In this document: positions 41,988 through 50,706 of the stretch, piece by piece | How the letters are laid out: every line of letters begins with the position of its first letter | Numbering within the stretch: the first letter of the stretch is position 1 | From: CAYMAZ01 sp964526285 | GTDB lineage: Bacteria > Bacteroidota > Bacteroidia > Bacteroidales > DTU049 | Assembly: GCA_964526285.1 (NCBI GenBank) | Contig: CAZGIW010000002.1 | Coordinates: 54,061-118,060 of the forward strand | DNA length: 64,000 nucleotides | Direction of reading: 5' to 3' | Notes under the pieces: model-generated | Databases searched by the model: none | The model's input: the letters and a program-made list of their open reading frames with translations, nothing else | Told to the model about the DNA's origin: nothing | Translations under genes and position numbers: made by a program

Positions 41988-42530
41988 TAGCCACAAATCC
42001 ACGAATATGTTGCGCTAAGCAATACAAAAAGCTCATGCTGAGGCTGTATCAAAACGCCCATTTTTTGATTTTCACCGACTTATTTGCCCCTTCCCTAAAG
42101 GGAGTAAGTCGCTGAAAATCAGCGCACACCCTAAAGTTGGGGCAATAATAATTTCCGGTAGATATTGGTTTTGAGACAGCCTCGCCTTTGGCTAGCATCA
42201 AAATCAACGGTGTTGATTTTGTGTTGTTTTAAATCATCTGCTTCAGAAAACAAGTTTCCTTTTCAGCTGATTCAAAACAATCATAGCCTTTTGTCTTGCC
42301 TGTATTTTGTGCAAACACAAAAATGCGTAAAGAATTCTATTGTGATTCGAAAGAACTTTTTTCTGCAAAAGCCATGTTTGGCAAAACAAATCTGAGCCAT
42401 CAGATTTGTTTTCATACAGTTTAAAATTATGAAAGAGAAAGCTTGCTTTAGTCTATAATAATTTTAAACTGTATTATGGCTTTTGCAGAATCAACAAGAT
42501 TATTCGTGAAAATCTAAAGGAATTCGTGGC
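41988..42530 (-). repeat. Structured intergenic element B (inverted second copy of element A)
   Basis: Bounded by AGCCAC (41989-41994) and GTGGCT (42526-42531). The module order is reversed relative to element A. GCAATACAAAAAGCT at 42019-42033 pairs, with two mismatches, with 42285-42299. AAAATCAAC-GGT-GTTGATTTT lies at 42200-42220. The 15-bp stem TTCTGCAAAAGCCAT (42361-42375) pairs perfectly with 42476-42490. Inside that stem are hairpin AAAACAAATCTGA-GCCA-TCAGATTTGTTTT (42383-42412) and a second hairpin pairing ACAGTTTAAAATTAT (42417-42431) with its complement, capped by AAAGC-TT-GCTTT. An independent MITE interrupts the left module. Two TTGCG(C/A)TGAGCAGT(T/A)ACC copies follow at 42541 and 42570, before the uxs gene. 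Confidence 0.8.
42040..42183. mobile_element. MITE-like insertion with 16-bp terminal inverted repeats, inside element B
   Basis: Left end GAGGCTGTATCAAAAC (42040-42055) and right end GTTTTGAGACAGCCTC (42168-42183) are inverted repeats with one mismatch. The 144-bp element has internal stems (GATTTTCA/TGAAAATC, GACTTA/TAAGTC, TTGCCCC/GGGGCAA) and no coding capacity. It splits the element B module where element A is continuous. The ends resemble the GTCTCAAAA-type ends of some insertion sequences; no transposase is present and the target duplication is unclear. Confidence 0.7.
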
Positions 42531-42623
42531 TAAAAAAAAATTGCGCTGAGCAGTTACCGATATTTTAATTTGCGATGAGCAGTAACCAAAATTTTGTAAT
42601 TTAGCCGTTGAAAAATTTTAACT

Positions 42624-43562
42624 ATGAGTAAACGGATTTTAGTGACAGGTGGCGCCGGATTTCTCGGTTCGCACCTTTGTGAGAGACTTCTCAGTGACGG
42701 ACATGAAGTAGTTTGTGTTGACAATTACTTCACCGGATCAAAAGGCAATATTGTTCATCTTCTTGACAATCCCTATTTTGAGTTAATCAGGCATGATATA
42801 ACAATGCCAATTTTTCTCGAAGTTGATGAAATATTCAATCTTGCTTGTCCTGCATCTCCGGTTCATTATCAATACAATCCAATCAAAACAGTGAAAACAT
42901 CTGTGATGGGTGCTGTGAATATGCTTGGTCTTGCAAAACGCATCAAAGCAAAAATTTTACAGGCTTCAACCAGCGAAGTATATGGCGATCCCGAAATTCA
43001 TCCTCAGCATGAAGAATACTGGGGACATGTAAATCCAATCGGTCCTCGTGCATGTTATGACGAAGGAAAACGCTGCGCCGAAACTCTGTTTATGGGGTAT
43101 CATCAACAGAACAATGTCAAAATCAAAATTCTGCGTATTTTTAATACCTACGGTCCCCGCATGCATCCAAACGACGGGCGTGTGGTTTCAAACTTTATTG
43201 TTCAGGCACTCAAAGGTGATAACATCACAGTGTATGGTGACGGTTTGCAAACCAGAAGTTTTTGTTATGTGGACGACCTCATTGACGGAATGATTCGTAT
43301 GATGAAAACAGGTGATGATATCATCGGACCAATCAATATGGGCAATCCCGGAGAATTTACTATTTTGCAACTGGCTGAAAAAGTTATTGAACTTACTGGC
43401 AGCAAATCAAAAATTATTTATGAACCTTTGCCTTCTGATGATCCCATGCAACGCAAACCAGATATCACCAAAGCAAAGGAAATTCTTAAATGGGAACCAA
43501 AAGTTCAGCTAGAAGAAGGCTTAATAAGAACTATAGACTATTTCAGGGGAATCATAGAGTAA
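42624..43562 (+). CDS. UDP-glucuronate decarboxylase (UDP-xylose synthase)
   Basis: 312-residue extended SDR enzyme. NAD site VTGGAGFLGSHLCERLL at the N terminus, the FNLACPASPVHYQ block of the UXS family, STSEVYGDPEIHPQ, and catalytic Tyr/Lys in ACYDEGKRCAETL. RIFNTYGPRM and GDGLQTRSFCYVDDL complete the family pattern. It converts UDP-glucuronate to UDP-xylose for surface glycans. Length is typical of soluble bacterial UXS. Not obviously in an operon; rfbD is 1 kb further on the same strand. Confidence 0.93.
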   Translation: MSKRILVTGGAGFLGSHLCERLLSDGHEVVCVDNYFTGSKGNIVHLLDNPYFELIRHDITMPIFLEVDEIFNLACPASPVHYQYNPIKTVKTSVMGAVNMLGLAKRIKAKILQASTSEVYGDPEIHPQHEEYWGHVNPIGPRACYDEGKRCAETLFMGYHQQNNVKIKILRIFNTYGPRMHPNDGRVVSNFIVQALKGDNITVYGDGLQTRSFCYVDDLIDGMIRMMKTGDDIIGPINMGNPGEFTILQLAEKVIELTGSKSKIIYEPLPSDDPMQRKPDITKAKEILKWEPKVQLEEGLIRTIDYFRGIIE

Positions 43563-43665
43563 GCCGGTTATTTTATGCTTTAATTTGTTAAAAAACCATT
43601 GAACGGATAATACAATGAATACTTTTTCTGTTCTTATGAACTCACCCCCGAAAATTATAAAAGTT

Positions 43666-44637
43666 ATGAAAAAGAAAAATTTTGTTTTTTTGTTGTTATT
43701 AGTGATGACAATTTTTGTCCATGCACAAACTGTGTATTTTCCCTATGAAAATCTAACTGGCTCCTATTTTAATGTGAATGACAGCATTAATTTTGAAGAA
43801 AGCTATAGCCAGTTACAATTTGATGCTGATTCCTTATGGCAGATTGGAAGTCCGGATAAAATATTATTTAACCAGGCATGGTCACCACCAAATGTAATAA
43901 TCACTGATACAGTAGGCGCCTATCCCGATTCGGTCAATACATGGTTTTATCTGAAATACTATCCATGGTATGAAATGAATTTATTTGTTTCATTTAATCA
44001 GAGAGTTGATGTGGGAGAAGGGGACTCATGCATTGTTGAGTTTTCTGTAAATTCAACTGACTGGATGTCATTTCAGGAATTGAATTCGATGTTTTCAATG
44101 TTTGGATGGCCTCACCTGGGAACTTATGCAATAACAGATTTAGCAACAGAAAATACAGTGATTGCTGATAGTCTCACCAATCCTGTTTTTTCTGATACAA
44201 CAACAGTATGGGAACAGCACTCATTTTGGTTTTTATATAATCTGGCAGTTAAAGATACTCAGTATTTTTTTACAGATAGTTTATATGTACGTTTCAGGTT
44301 TGTTTCTGATGAAAATTTTGCAAGTCAGGAGGGCTGGATGATAGATAATTTTTATATTGGGGATTGGAATATTAGCACTCCAGTTGAAGAATTTTACAGC
44401 AAAACAGAAATTGTTCTTATGCCAAATCCCTGTGACGGTAATGTTGAACTTGATTGTGCGAATTGTGTGTATCCCATTCATGTTCAATGTTTTGATTTGC
44501 TTGGCAAACTCATGTATGAAAAAAAATTGTTTGATAGAAAACTGGATGTAACCCATCTGCCCAACGGACAATATATTCTGCACTTTATTGATGCATCCAG
44601 TCAATACAACATATCCAAACTACTAATACAAAAATAA
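43666..44637 (+). CDS. T9SS-sorted exported protein of unknown function
   Basis: 323 residues from MKKKNFVFLLLLVMTIFVHAQ, a good signal peptide. An upstream in-frame ATG at 43615 would bury it and is not used. The middle looks like an all-beta domain of the type that binds glycans or is found in choice-of-anchor proteins (WQIGSPDKILFNQAWSPP, then SFNQRVDVGEGDSCIVEFSV, GWMIDNFYIGDW). The C terminus is a T9SS type A sorting domain (IVLMPNPCDGNVELD, then LPNGQYILHF, ending KLLIQK). It is 3 bases before rfbD, though co-function is doubtful. No catalytic motif is visible. Confidence 0.8.
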   Translation: MKKKNFVFLLLLVMTIFVHAQTVYFPYENLTGSYFNVNDSINFEESYSQLQFDADSLWQIGSPDKILFNQAWSPPNVIITDTVGAYPDSVNTWFYLKYYPWYEMNLFVSFNQRVDVGEGDSCIVEFSVNSTDWMSFQELNSMFSMFGWPHLGTYAITDLATENTVIADSLTNPVFSDTTTVWEQHSFWFLYNLAVKDTQYFFTDSLYVRFRFVSDENFASQEGWMIDNFYIGDWNISTPVEEFYSKTEIVLMPNPCDGNVELDCANCVYPIHVQCFDLLGKLMYEKKLFDRKLDVTHLPNGQYILHFIDASSQYNISKLLIQK

Positions 44638-44640
44638 TTT

Positions 44641-45513
44641 ATGCCCAAAAAACTCATTCTTGTTACAGGAGCCAATGGTCAGCTGGGTCAGGAACTGTTC
44701 AGAATTTCTGAAGAAATCAAAGACCTGAAGATGATTTTTACTGATGTTGAACAACTTGATATTACCAACAATCGCCAGGTGCGATTAGCGATAACTGACA
44801 TGAAACCTTTTGCGGTGGTTAATTGTGCCGCCTACACTGCTGTTGACAAAGCAGAATCGGAACCGGAGCAGGCTGCCAACATCAATGTGGCCGGTGCCGG
44901 TAGTTTGGCCGCCGCCTGTGCTATTAATGATACTTTGCTTATTCACATATCAACAGATTATGTGTTTGGAGGCAAGGGCAACACCCCGTATACGGAAGAC
45001 AATCAACCTGATCCACAGGGAGTTTATGCCACAACCAAAGCTCAGGGCGAACAGGCTGTCATATCATCAGGATGCGATTATGCTATTATTCGTACATCAT
45101 GGTTGTATTCTGTATTTGGAAATAATTTTGTAAAAACTATGATCAGGCTGGGGCAGGAGAGAGAGGAGTTGAAAGTGGTGAATGATCAGATTGGAAGTCC
45201 CACCAATGCACGCGATCTGGCTAAGGCAATAGTTCAGATATTGCTTCATCATGCATCTGAAGAGCCCATGAGGGAAATTTTTCATTTTGCCAATGATGGA
45301 GCAGTCAGTTGGTTTGATTTTGCAACTGAAATTATGAGTTTAGCAAAACTCAACTGCAAAGTTTTGCCAATACCAACTTCAGATTATCCTGTGCCTGCCC
45401 CTCGTCCTGCATACAGTGTGATGGATACGACAAAAATTCAGAAACAATTCAATATTGAAATCGCAGGCTGGAAGGAAAGTCTTCGCCTGTGTATCGGGGA
45501 GCTGAAAAAATAG
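44641..45513 (+). CDS. rfbD: dTDP-4-dehydrorhamnose reductase
   Basis: 290-residue SDR enzyme: GANGQLGQELF at the N terminus, FAVVNCAAYTAVDKAESEPE, STDYVFGGKGNTPY and catalytic Tyr/Lys in VYATTKAQGEQAV. IIRTSWLYSVFGNNFVKTM is strongly diagnostic. It makes dTDP-L-rhamnose. The rfbABC genes are not in the window. It follows the T9SS gene directly and is convergent with the deoxyhypusine-synthase-like gene. Confidence 0.92.
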   Translation: MPKKLILVTGANGQLGQELFRISEEIKDLKMIFTDVEQLDITNNRQVRLAITDMKPFAVVNCAAYTAVDKAESEPEQAANINVAGAGSLAAACAINDTLLIHISTDYVFGGKGNTPYTEDNQPDPQGVYATTKAQGEQAVISSGCDYAIIRTSWLYSVFGNNFVKTMIRLGQEREELKVVNDQIGSPTNARDLAKAIVQILLHHASEEPMREIFHFANDGAVSWFDFATEIMSLAKLNCKVLPIPTSDYPVPAPRPAYSVMDTTKIQKQFNIEIAGWKESLRLCIGELKK

Positions 45514-45518
45514 TTTTT

Positions 45519-46496
45519 TTACTCTCCCGCAAGTATATATGCAAACATCAGAGGTGCCACAATTGTTGCATCACTTTCAATGATAAATTTGGGAGTATCC
45601 ACATCCAGTTTGCACCATGTGATTTTTTCATTTGGAACGGCACCGCTATATGATCCATAGGATGTTGTACTGTCGGAAATCTGGCAGAAATAACCCCATA
45701 GTTTGCAGTCAATTTTCAAATCAAGCAATATGGATGGTACAACGCAAATTGTAAAATCACCGGCAATACCTCCTCCAATCTGATAGAATCCAATGCTTGA
45801 ATCTTTTGTTGCTTCAAGGTACCAATCAATGAGAAAATCCATTAACTCTAGTCCGGTTTTCATTATTGTCAAAGTTTGAACTCTTTTCAATCTCACATCG
45901 GCAACAAAATTATTTCCCAGTGTGGAGTCTTCCCAACCGGGTACAAAAATTGGAAGATTTTTTTCACATGCAGCAATCAGCCACGAATTCTTAGGGTCAA
46001 TCTGATACTCACCAGCAAGTGCACCACTTCGGATAAGCTGATACATATATTCATATGGAAAATACCGCTTGTTTTCCTGTTCGGCTTTATTGTAAAACAC
46101 TCTCAGTTCTCTTTCAATCTTTCTCATTGCCTCCTCTTCAGGTATGCAGGTGTCGGTGACTCTGCTCAGCCCTTTGTCCATCAACTCAACTTCATCTGCG
46201 GGAGTAAGGTCACGATAGTGAGGAATCCGAACATAAAAATCATGCGCAACCAGATTAAACAAATCCTCTTCAAGATTTGCTCCTGTGCAGGTTATTGCAT
46301 GAACCTTATCCTGCCTGATCATCTCAGCCAGAGTGATGCCCAGTTCGGCAGTACTCATTGCACCAGCAAGTGTAACCATCATTTTTCCGCCTGATTTCAG
46401 ATGTTGTATGTATGCTTCTGAAGCATCAACAACAACAGCTGCATTAAAATGTCTGTAATTGTGTTTAATAAATCTCTGAACTGCTTTGTAATCCAT
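45519..46496 (-). CDS. Deoxyhypusine synthase family protein (bacterial, polyamine-type)
   Basis: 325 residues from MDYKAVQRFIKHNYRHFNAA. The DHS fold is clear (PF01916): TLAGAMSTAELGITLAEMIR (NAD site), ITCTGANLEEDLFNLV, IGGGIAGDFTICVVPS, and the lysine that carries the butylimine intermediate in EKITWCKLDVD. Bacteria lack eIF5A, so such homologues are thought to make homospermidine or a related polyamine rather than deoxyhypusine. An upstream ATG at 46598 would overlap the neighbouring gene and is not used. Confidence 0.87.
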   Translation of the reverse strand: MDYKAVQRFIKHNYRHFNAAVVVDASEAYIQHLKSGGKMMVTLAGAMSTAELGITLAEMIRQDKVHAITCTGANLEEDLFNLVAHDFYVRIPHYRDLTPADEVELMDKGLSRVTDTCIPEEEAMRKIERELRVFYNKAEQENKRYFPYEYMYQLIRSGALAGEYQIDPKNSWLIAACEKNLPIFVPGWEDSTLGNNFVADVRLKRVQTLTIMKTGLELMDFLIDWYLEATKDSSIGFYQIGGGIAGDFTICVVPSILLDLKIDCKLWGYFCQISDSTTSYGSYSGAVPNEKITWCKLDVDTPKFIIESDATIVAPLMFAYILAGE

Positions 46497-46560
46497 GTTT
46501 TTGTCTTTGAAAGGTGATAGCTTCTGCAAAGATATGAAAAACTTATATTGAACTAAGGAT

Positions 46561-46968
46561 TTACCTTTTCTTTCTTTTTGATTTGCGAGTTGCTTCAATG
46601 GGGTTTATGCTTCCAAACAGGTAGATTATTGTGCCATGATAGTCACGCTCATATAAGACAAGACAACCTGTTCCTTTGCAATTAAAAACACTGTCGGCAT
46701 TTTCATAATCACATTGAAAATACTCAAGCAATTCATTGCCTCCAAATCCCGCATAACACTCAAAACTGATTTCTTTCTCTTTGTATTTGCCCTTAATTAA
46801 CTTATCCACACTCATGGTGAAAATATATGATTGATGTGCTTTGTTAGTGGGAGTAACACTTATGAGAGTGCCTTCAAAAATAAGTTCGGGAAATTCACTT
46901 TGCTCATTTTGAGAAAAAGCAGAAAATTGTACCAAAATCATCGAAAGAATCAGTAATAAGTTTTTCAT
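46561..46968 (-). CDS. Small exported protein of unknown function
   Basis: 135 residues from the signal peptide MKNLLLILSMILVQFSAFSQ (start chosen for this reason). The mature part has FEGTLISVTPTNKAHQSYIF, then IKGKYKEKEISFECYAGFGG and ends in a Lys/Arg-rich tail (RKSKRKKR). Three cysteines in the second half (DYENADSVFNCKGTGCLVLY) could form a disulfide. It is upstream of and on the same strand as the DHS-like gene. No family recognised. Confidence 0.6.
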   Translation of the reverse strand: MKNLLLILSMILVQFSAFSQNEQSEFPELIFEGTLISVTPTNKAHQSYIFTMSVDKLIKGKYKEKEISFECYAGFGGNELLEYFQCDYENADSVFNCKGTGCLVLYERDYHGTIIYLFGSINPIEATRKSKRKKR

Positions 46969-47163
46969 GCTAATTTTTTTTTGAATTGATATTTGAAGCA
47001 AAAATGCTGCCGTGTTTTCTTTAACTTTTTAATATTTATGTTTGTTAATGCAGTCGAATATATTCCAGGTTTTTTTGCATTTATTGAGCAAATTTCTGCT
47101 TTTTATGCTTTTTTTATTATAAATTAATTGAAACATGAATACTACTATTTGGATTGCATTACA

Positions 47164-48045
47164 TTAGTCATTCTCTTCATAGTAGTATGAATAATCAATC
47201 CCCTTCATATACATGTCGCGGTCGTTGATTTTTGTGGTGAGTGCATTTTCTATGAGTGTTTTTAGTAATCTGGAATTGACTGGACTTTGAATCATTGCAT
47301 TTATGTATTCATTCTTGCCTATTTTACTCCAATCTACGCATTTTCTGAGACGTTTTTTGAGTATCAGATCCAACCATATTCGGGTAGTTCTGCCATTGCC
47401 TTCCATGAAAGGATGTGCAATATTCATTTCCACATATTTTTTTACTATTTCGTCAATTGTATTTTCGGGCATTGATTCAATTTGTTTCAGGGTTTCACCC
47501 AAAAAGCGTGAAACGGCAAAATGAAAACCACCTTTTGAGATGTTCTTTTGTCTTATTTGTCCTGCAAAAGCATACAATCCGCCAAATAAATAGGCATGTA
47601 TTTGTTGCAATCCTTTTGTTGTGCCAACCTCTAAGCTATTGATAAATGAACTTTCAAACAAGGCATATGCTTTTATTTTGCTTTTGCCGTCTATGCTTTC
47701 GTCACTGAATGTAAACCAATCAATAAACCGGTTTGCCTTTTTGCCCGGAAATTCTTTGCCAAGGGCAATTATGCCGCTGTAATCCAGCATATCAGCCAAA
47801 CGTCTTTTACCATCGGGAGCAAGTAGCTTCAACTGGGTAGTGGCACTAACCACTTGACTGTTTTCTTTTTTCAATTTGGCTTTGAGATACTTCCAGTAAT
47901 TTCTGGTTTTTGCATAGTCATCCTGATTGGTAAGCACTGCAACAATATCCAGAACCGAAAACCACCATTTGGTATTTTGCCCGTCCCAAACGGCACGCAC
48001 CTCGCGATCATCAAAAAACCGAATGGAAATCTTCGAATGACTCAT
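47164..48045 (-). CDS. Bro-N / Fic fusion protein
   Basis: 293 residues. The N-terminal half is a BRO-N-like domain (IRFFDDREVRAVWDGQNTKW, then WFSVLDIVAVLT, ending in a DYSGIIALGKEFPG stretch). The C-terminal half is a Fic domain with the full catalytic motif HPFMEGNGRTTR and the flap region GGFHFAVSRFL. Fic enzymes transfer AMP or related groups to Ser/Thr/Tyr of target proteins. No inhibitory (S/T)xxxE(G/N) helix is obvious. The start MSHSKIS is preceded by an AGAGGAATT ribosome-binding site and a TATCTTTG promoter. A longer frame from 48189 runs into the hairpin repeat and is rejected. Confidence 0.87.
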   Translation of the reverse strand: MSHSKISIRFFDDREVRAVWDGQNTKWWFSVLDIVAVLTNQDDYAKTRNYWKYLKAKLKKENSQVVSATTQLKLLAPDGKRRLADMLDYSGIIALGKEFPGKKANRFIDWFTFSDESIDGKSKIKAYALFESSFINSLEVGTTKGLQQIHAYLFGGLYAFAGQIRQKNISKGGFHFAVSRFLGETLKQIESMPENTIDEIVKKYVEMNIAHPFMEGNGRTTRIWLDLILKKRLRKCVDWSKIGKNEYINAMIQSPVNSRLLKTLIENALTTKINDRDMYMKGIDYSYYYEEND

Positions 48046-48080
48046 AATTCCTCTGTTGTGAATCTTTGTGTTTTTCTTTC

Positions 48081-48088
48081 CAAAGATA
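48081..48088 (-). promoter_or_regulatory. -7 box for the Bro-N/Fic gene
   Basis: TATCTTTG on the minus strand, 35 bases ahead of the ATG at 48045. Confidence 0.5.
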
Positions 48089-48150
48089 AGAAATTTTTCT
48101 TTTAGTGGGGGGGCTGATAAAAAAAACTTAAAACGAATACTAAATAACTT

Positions 48151-48198
48151 TTTCAGGCTGTAAGCCTGAAATATTTCAGCCTGAGGCAACGCCTCAGG
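48151..48198. repeat. Double hairpin repeat, copy 1
   Basis: TTTCAGGCT-GTA-AGCCTGAAA (48151-48171), then CCTGAGGC-AAC-GCCTCAGG (48180-48198) followed by AAAAA. Two further copies at 56916-56963 and 63946-64000. The gap 48046-48390 otherwise holds the fic promoter and the ligA leader. Confidence 0.75.
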
Positions 48199-48390
48199 AA
48201 AAAAACAAATCTAACCTGAAGTTTTTGGCATGTAAATTTGCGCAAATTTGCAAATTTCATGACAAAAACAATTGGTTTGAGAGTTTATGAAAAAAAAACC
48301 AGAAAGAGCCAACCCTTCCTATCCTGCATTTTTCATCCTTCAATAAAAAAAATCTCACTAAATTTACCCATTATTTTAATCCCGTTTCAG

Positions 48391-50433
48391 ATGGACAGAA
48401 GTGAAGCCATTGCCCGTATTGAAAAACTCACCAATGAATTGAATGTTCATAACTACAACTACTATGTTCTTGACAATCCACAAATTTCTGACCTTGAATT
48501 TGACCGGCTTCTGGAAGAACTGAAATTTCTCGAGCTGCAATGGAATCATCGCCTTCCGGACAGTCCAGCCCAGCGTGTAGGCGGACAAATCAACAAGCAG
48601 TTTCAACAGGTGAAACATACCTTTCCAATGCTTTCTCTGGATAATACCTATTCAATTGATGAACTTCGGGATTTTCATACCCGTATCAGTAAACTTACTG
48701 AGGGACAGTTTCAGTATGTGTGCGAATTAAAGTATGACGGCGTTGCCATTGGGCTGCAATATGAAAACGGATTGCTTGTGAGGGCAGTAACACGTGGTGA
48801 CGGAGTTCAGGGCGATGATATCACCGATAATATTAAAACAATCCGAAGCATTCCCCTGCGTTTGCATGGCCATGACTATCCGCAGTCATTTGAAATTCGT
48901 GGCGAAGTGATTATGGACAGAAATGGTTTTGAAAAGTTCAATGAATCTCGTATTGAAAGTGGCGAACAACCATTTGCCAACCCGCGAAATGCAACTTCCG
49001 GCAGCCTGAAACTTCAAAATTCGGCCGAAACTGCAAAGCGACCATTGGACTGCTTTCTCTATTTGATGCTTGGGCAAAATCTCCCTTCTGATTCACATTA
49101 TGAAAATCTCCAAAAAGCTGCCACCTGGGGATTTAAAATTTCTCCTTACATAAAGCTGTGCAAATCTCTTGCTGATGTTGAGGAATTTATCATACAATGG
49201 GAGAAAAAAAGAAATGAACTGGGATTTGATATTGATGGTATTGTTATCAAAGTTGACAGCCGCAAACAGCAGGGACAAATGGGATTTACTGCAAAAAGTC
49301 CCCGATGGGCTGTGGCATACAAATATAAACCCGAACAGGCATGCACTCACTTGGTGTCGGTTGAATTTTATGTTGGACGCACGGGCGTTGTGACACCGGT
49401 TGCCAATCTGAAGCCGGTTCAGTTATCAGGGACAGTTGTAAAACGTGCTTCTTTGCACAATGCTGATATCATTGCAAAACATGATGTGCGCATTGGAGAC
49501 CATGTGTATGTTGAAAAGGGAGGAGAAATCATCCCGAAAATTACAGGAGTTGACCTTACAAAGCGTGATTTGTTTGCAGAAGAACTGATGTTTCCGGAAA
49601 AATGTCCTGAATGTGGTACTTTGCTCATCCGTAATGAAAGCGAAGCACAACATTATTGTCCCAACGAAAAGGGATGCCCGCCTCAGCTGAAGGGGAAAAT
49701 TGAACATTTTATCAGTCGTAAGGCAATGAATATCATGAGTTTGGGTGCCGGAAAAGTGGATTTGCTGTTTGAAAAAGGACTTGTACGCAATGTGGCTGAA
49801 TTATATGATTTGAAGTTTGATCAACTTCTTGGTTTGGATAAAACTTTTGAAGATGAGTTGACAGGAAAAAAACGCACTGTCACTTTTCAGCAGAAAACAG
49901 TGCAGAATATTCTGGAAAACATAGAGCAATCAAAGCAGGTTCCCTTTGCCAGAGTATTGTTTGCACTTGGAATCAGACATGTTGGCGAAACAGTGGCTGC
50001 AAATATCGTTGACGAATGTCACTCCATGGGACAATTGATGAACATGAGTTTTGACCAATTGATTGCCATTAATGATGTGGGCGATAAAATTGCACAAAGT
50101 TTGCTTGATTATTTTGCCGATGCTGACAGTATTGAGCTTATTCAACGGCTGATGGCAGCAGGATTAAGAATGGAAGGAGCCGAAAAAGCAGAGAGGCTGA
50201 GCAGCACACTTGAGGGCAAGCAAATTGTCATTAGCGGTGTGTTTTCCAAAAGTAGAGATGAAATGAAAATGTTGGTTGAACAACACGGAGGGAAAATGGT
50301 TTCTGCCATCTCAAAAAACACAGATTTTGTGCTTGCAGGAGAAAACATGGGTCCGGCGAAGATGAAAAAAGCCCGTGATTTGGGCGTGGCAATGGTATCG
50401 GAACAAGAGTTTTTGTTAATGATTAATGATTAA
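48391..50433 (+). CDS. ligA: NAD-dependent DNA ligase LigA
   Basis: 680 residues from MDRSEAIARIEKLTNELNVH, the standard N terminus; a longer frame from 48238 adds 51 unlike residues and is not used. NMN-binding domain, then the adenylated lysine in CELKYDGVAI (Lys114), GDDITDNIKTIRSIPL, an OB fold (VEFYVGRTGVVTPVANLKPV), and a zinc finger (CPECGTLL with later CPNEKGCPP). Helix-hairpin-helix repeats and a C-terminal BRCT domain (GKQIVISGVFSKSRDEM) complete it. It seals nicks in replication and repair. Ends in overlapping AATGATTAATGATTAA. Confidence 0.96.
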   Translation: MDRSEAIARIEKLTNELNVHNYNYYVLDNPQISDLEFDRLLEELKFLELQWNHRLPDSPAQRVGGQINKQFQQVKHTFPMLSLDNTYSIDELRDFHTRISKLTEGQFQYVCELKYDGVAIGLQYENGLLVRAVTRGDGVQGDDITDNIKTIRSIPLRLHGHDYPQSFEIRGEVIMDRNGFEKFNESRIESGEQPFANPRNATSGSLKLQNSAETAKRPLDCFLYLMLGQNLPSDSHYENLQKAATWGFKISPYIKLCKSLADVEEFIIQWEKKRNELGFDIDGIVIKVDSRKQQGQMGFTAKSPRWAVAYKYKPEQACTHLVSVEFYVGRTGVVTPVANLKPVQLSGTVVKRASLHNADIIAKHDVRIGDHVYVEKGGEIIPKITGVDLTKRDLFAEELMFPEKCPECGTLLIRNESEAQHYCPNEKGCPPQLKGKIEHFISRKAMNIMSLGAGKVDLLFEKGLVRNVAELYDLKFDQLLGLDKTFEDELTGKKRTVTFQQKTVQNILENIEQSKQVPFARVLFALGIRHVGETVAANIVDECHSMGQLMNMSFDQLIAINDVGDKIAQSLLDYFADADSIELIQRLMAAGLRMEGAEKAERLSSTLEGKQIVISGVFSKSRDEMKMLVEQHGGKMVSAISKNTDFVLAGENMGPAKMKKARDLGVAMVSEQEFLLMIND

Positions 50434-50619
50434 TGATTAAGGAGTATTTCAACAATTCTCTGAAATACCCTGAAGGTTGATAAAAGAGAATTTTATTGTC
50501 CCGAAAAATTAATTTATTGCTGAGTGTATTGTTATAGATGGAGTTGTTACTAAGGCAATAAATTATAATTTTTCGAGCATTCTTTTGTTCTTTTCCCATC
50601 GGGATGCCTTCGGCATGCC

Positions 50620-50706
50620 TTTTATCTTTTGTCTTTTGTCTTTTGTCTTTTGTCTTTTATCTTTTGTCTTTTGCCTTTTATCTTTTGCCTTTTATCTTTT
50701 GTCTTT
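50620..50706. repeat. Heptanucleotide tandem repeat (CTTTTGT/CTTTTAT)n
   Basis: About twelve tandem heptamers CTTTTGT, CTTTTAT and CTTTTGC, abutting the stop of the following minus-strand gene. Upstream at 50599-50618 is the hairpin GGGATGCC-TTC-GGCATGCC. Minisatellite-like, prone to copy-number change; no gene. Confidence 0.8.

Noticed and set aside
46497..46598. N-terminal extension of the deoxyhypusine-synthase-like gene
   Set aside because: It would overlap the neighbouring exported-protein gene and adds residues unlike the family; MDYKAV is the natural start.
48046..48189. N-terminal extension of the Bro-N/Fic frame up to 48189
   Set aside because: It runs through the double-hairpin repeat and past the -7 box; the residues are not protein-like and a good start with ribosome-binding site exists at 48045.
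50620..50706. Possible CRISPR or coding repeat
   Set aside because: Simple heptamer minisatellite with no spacers and no reading frame of interest.
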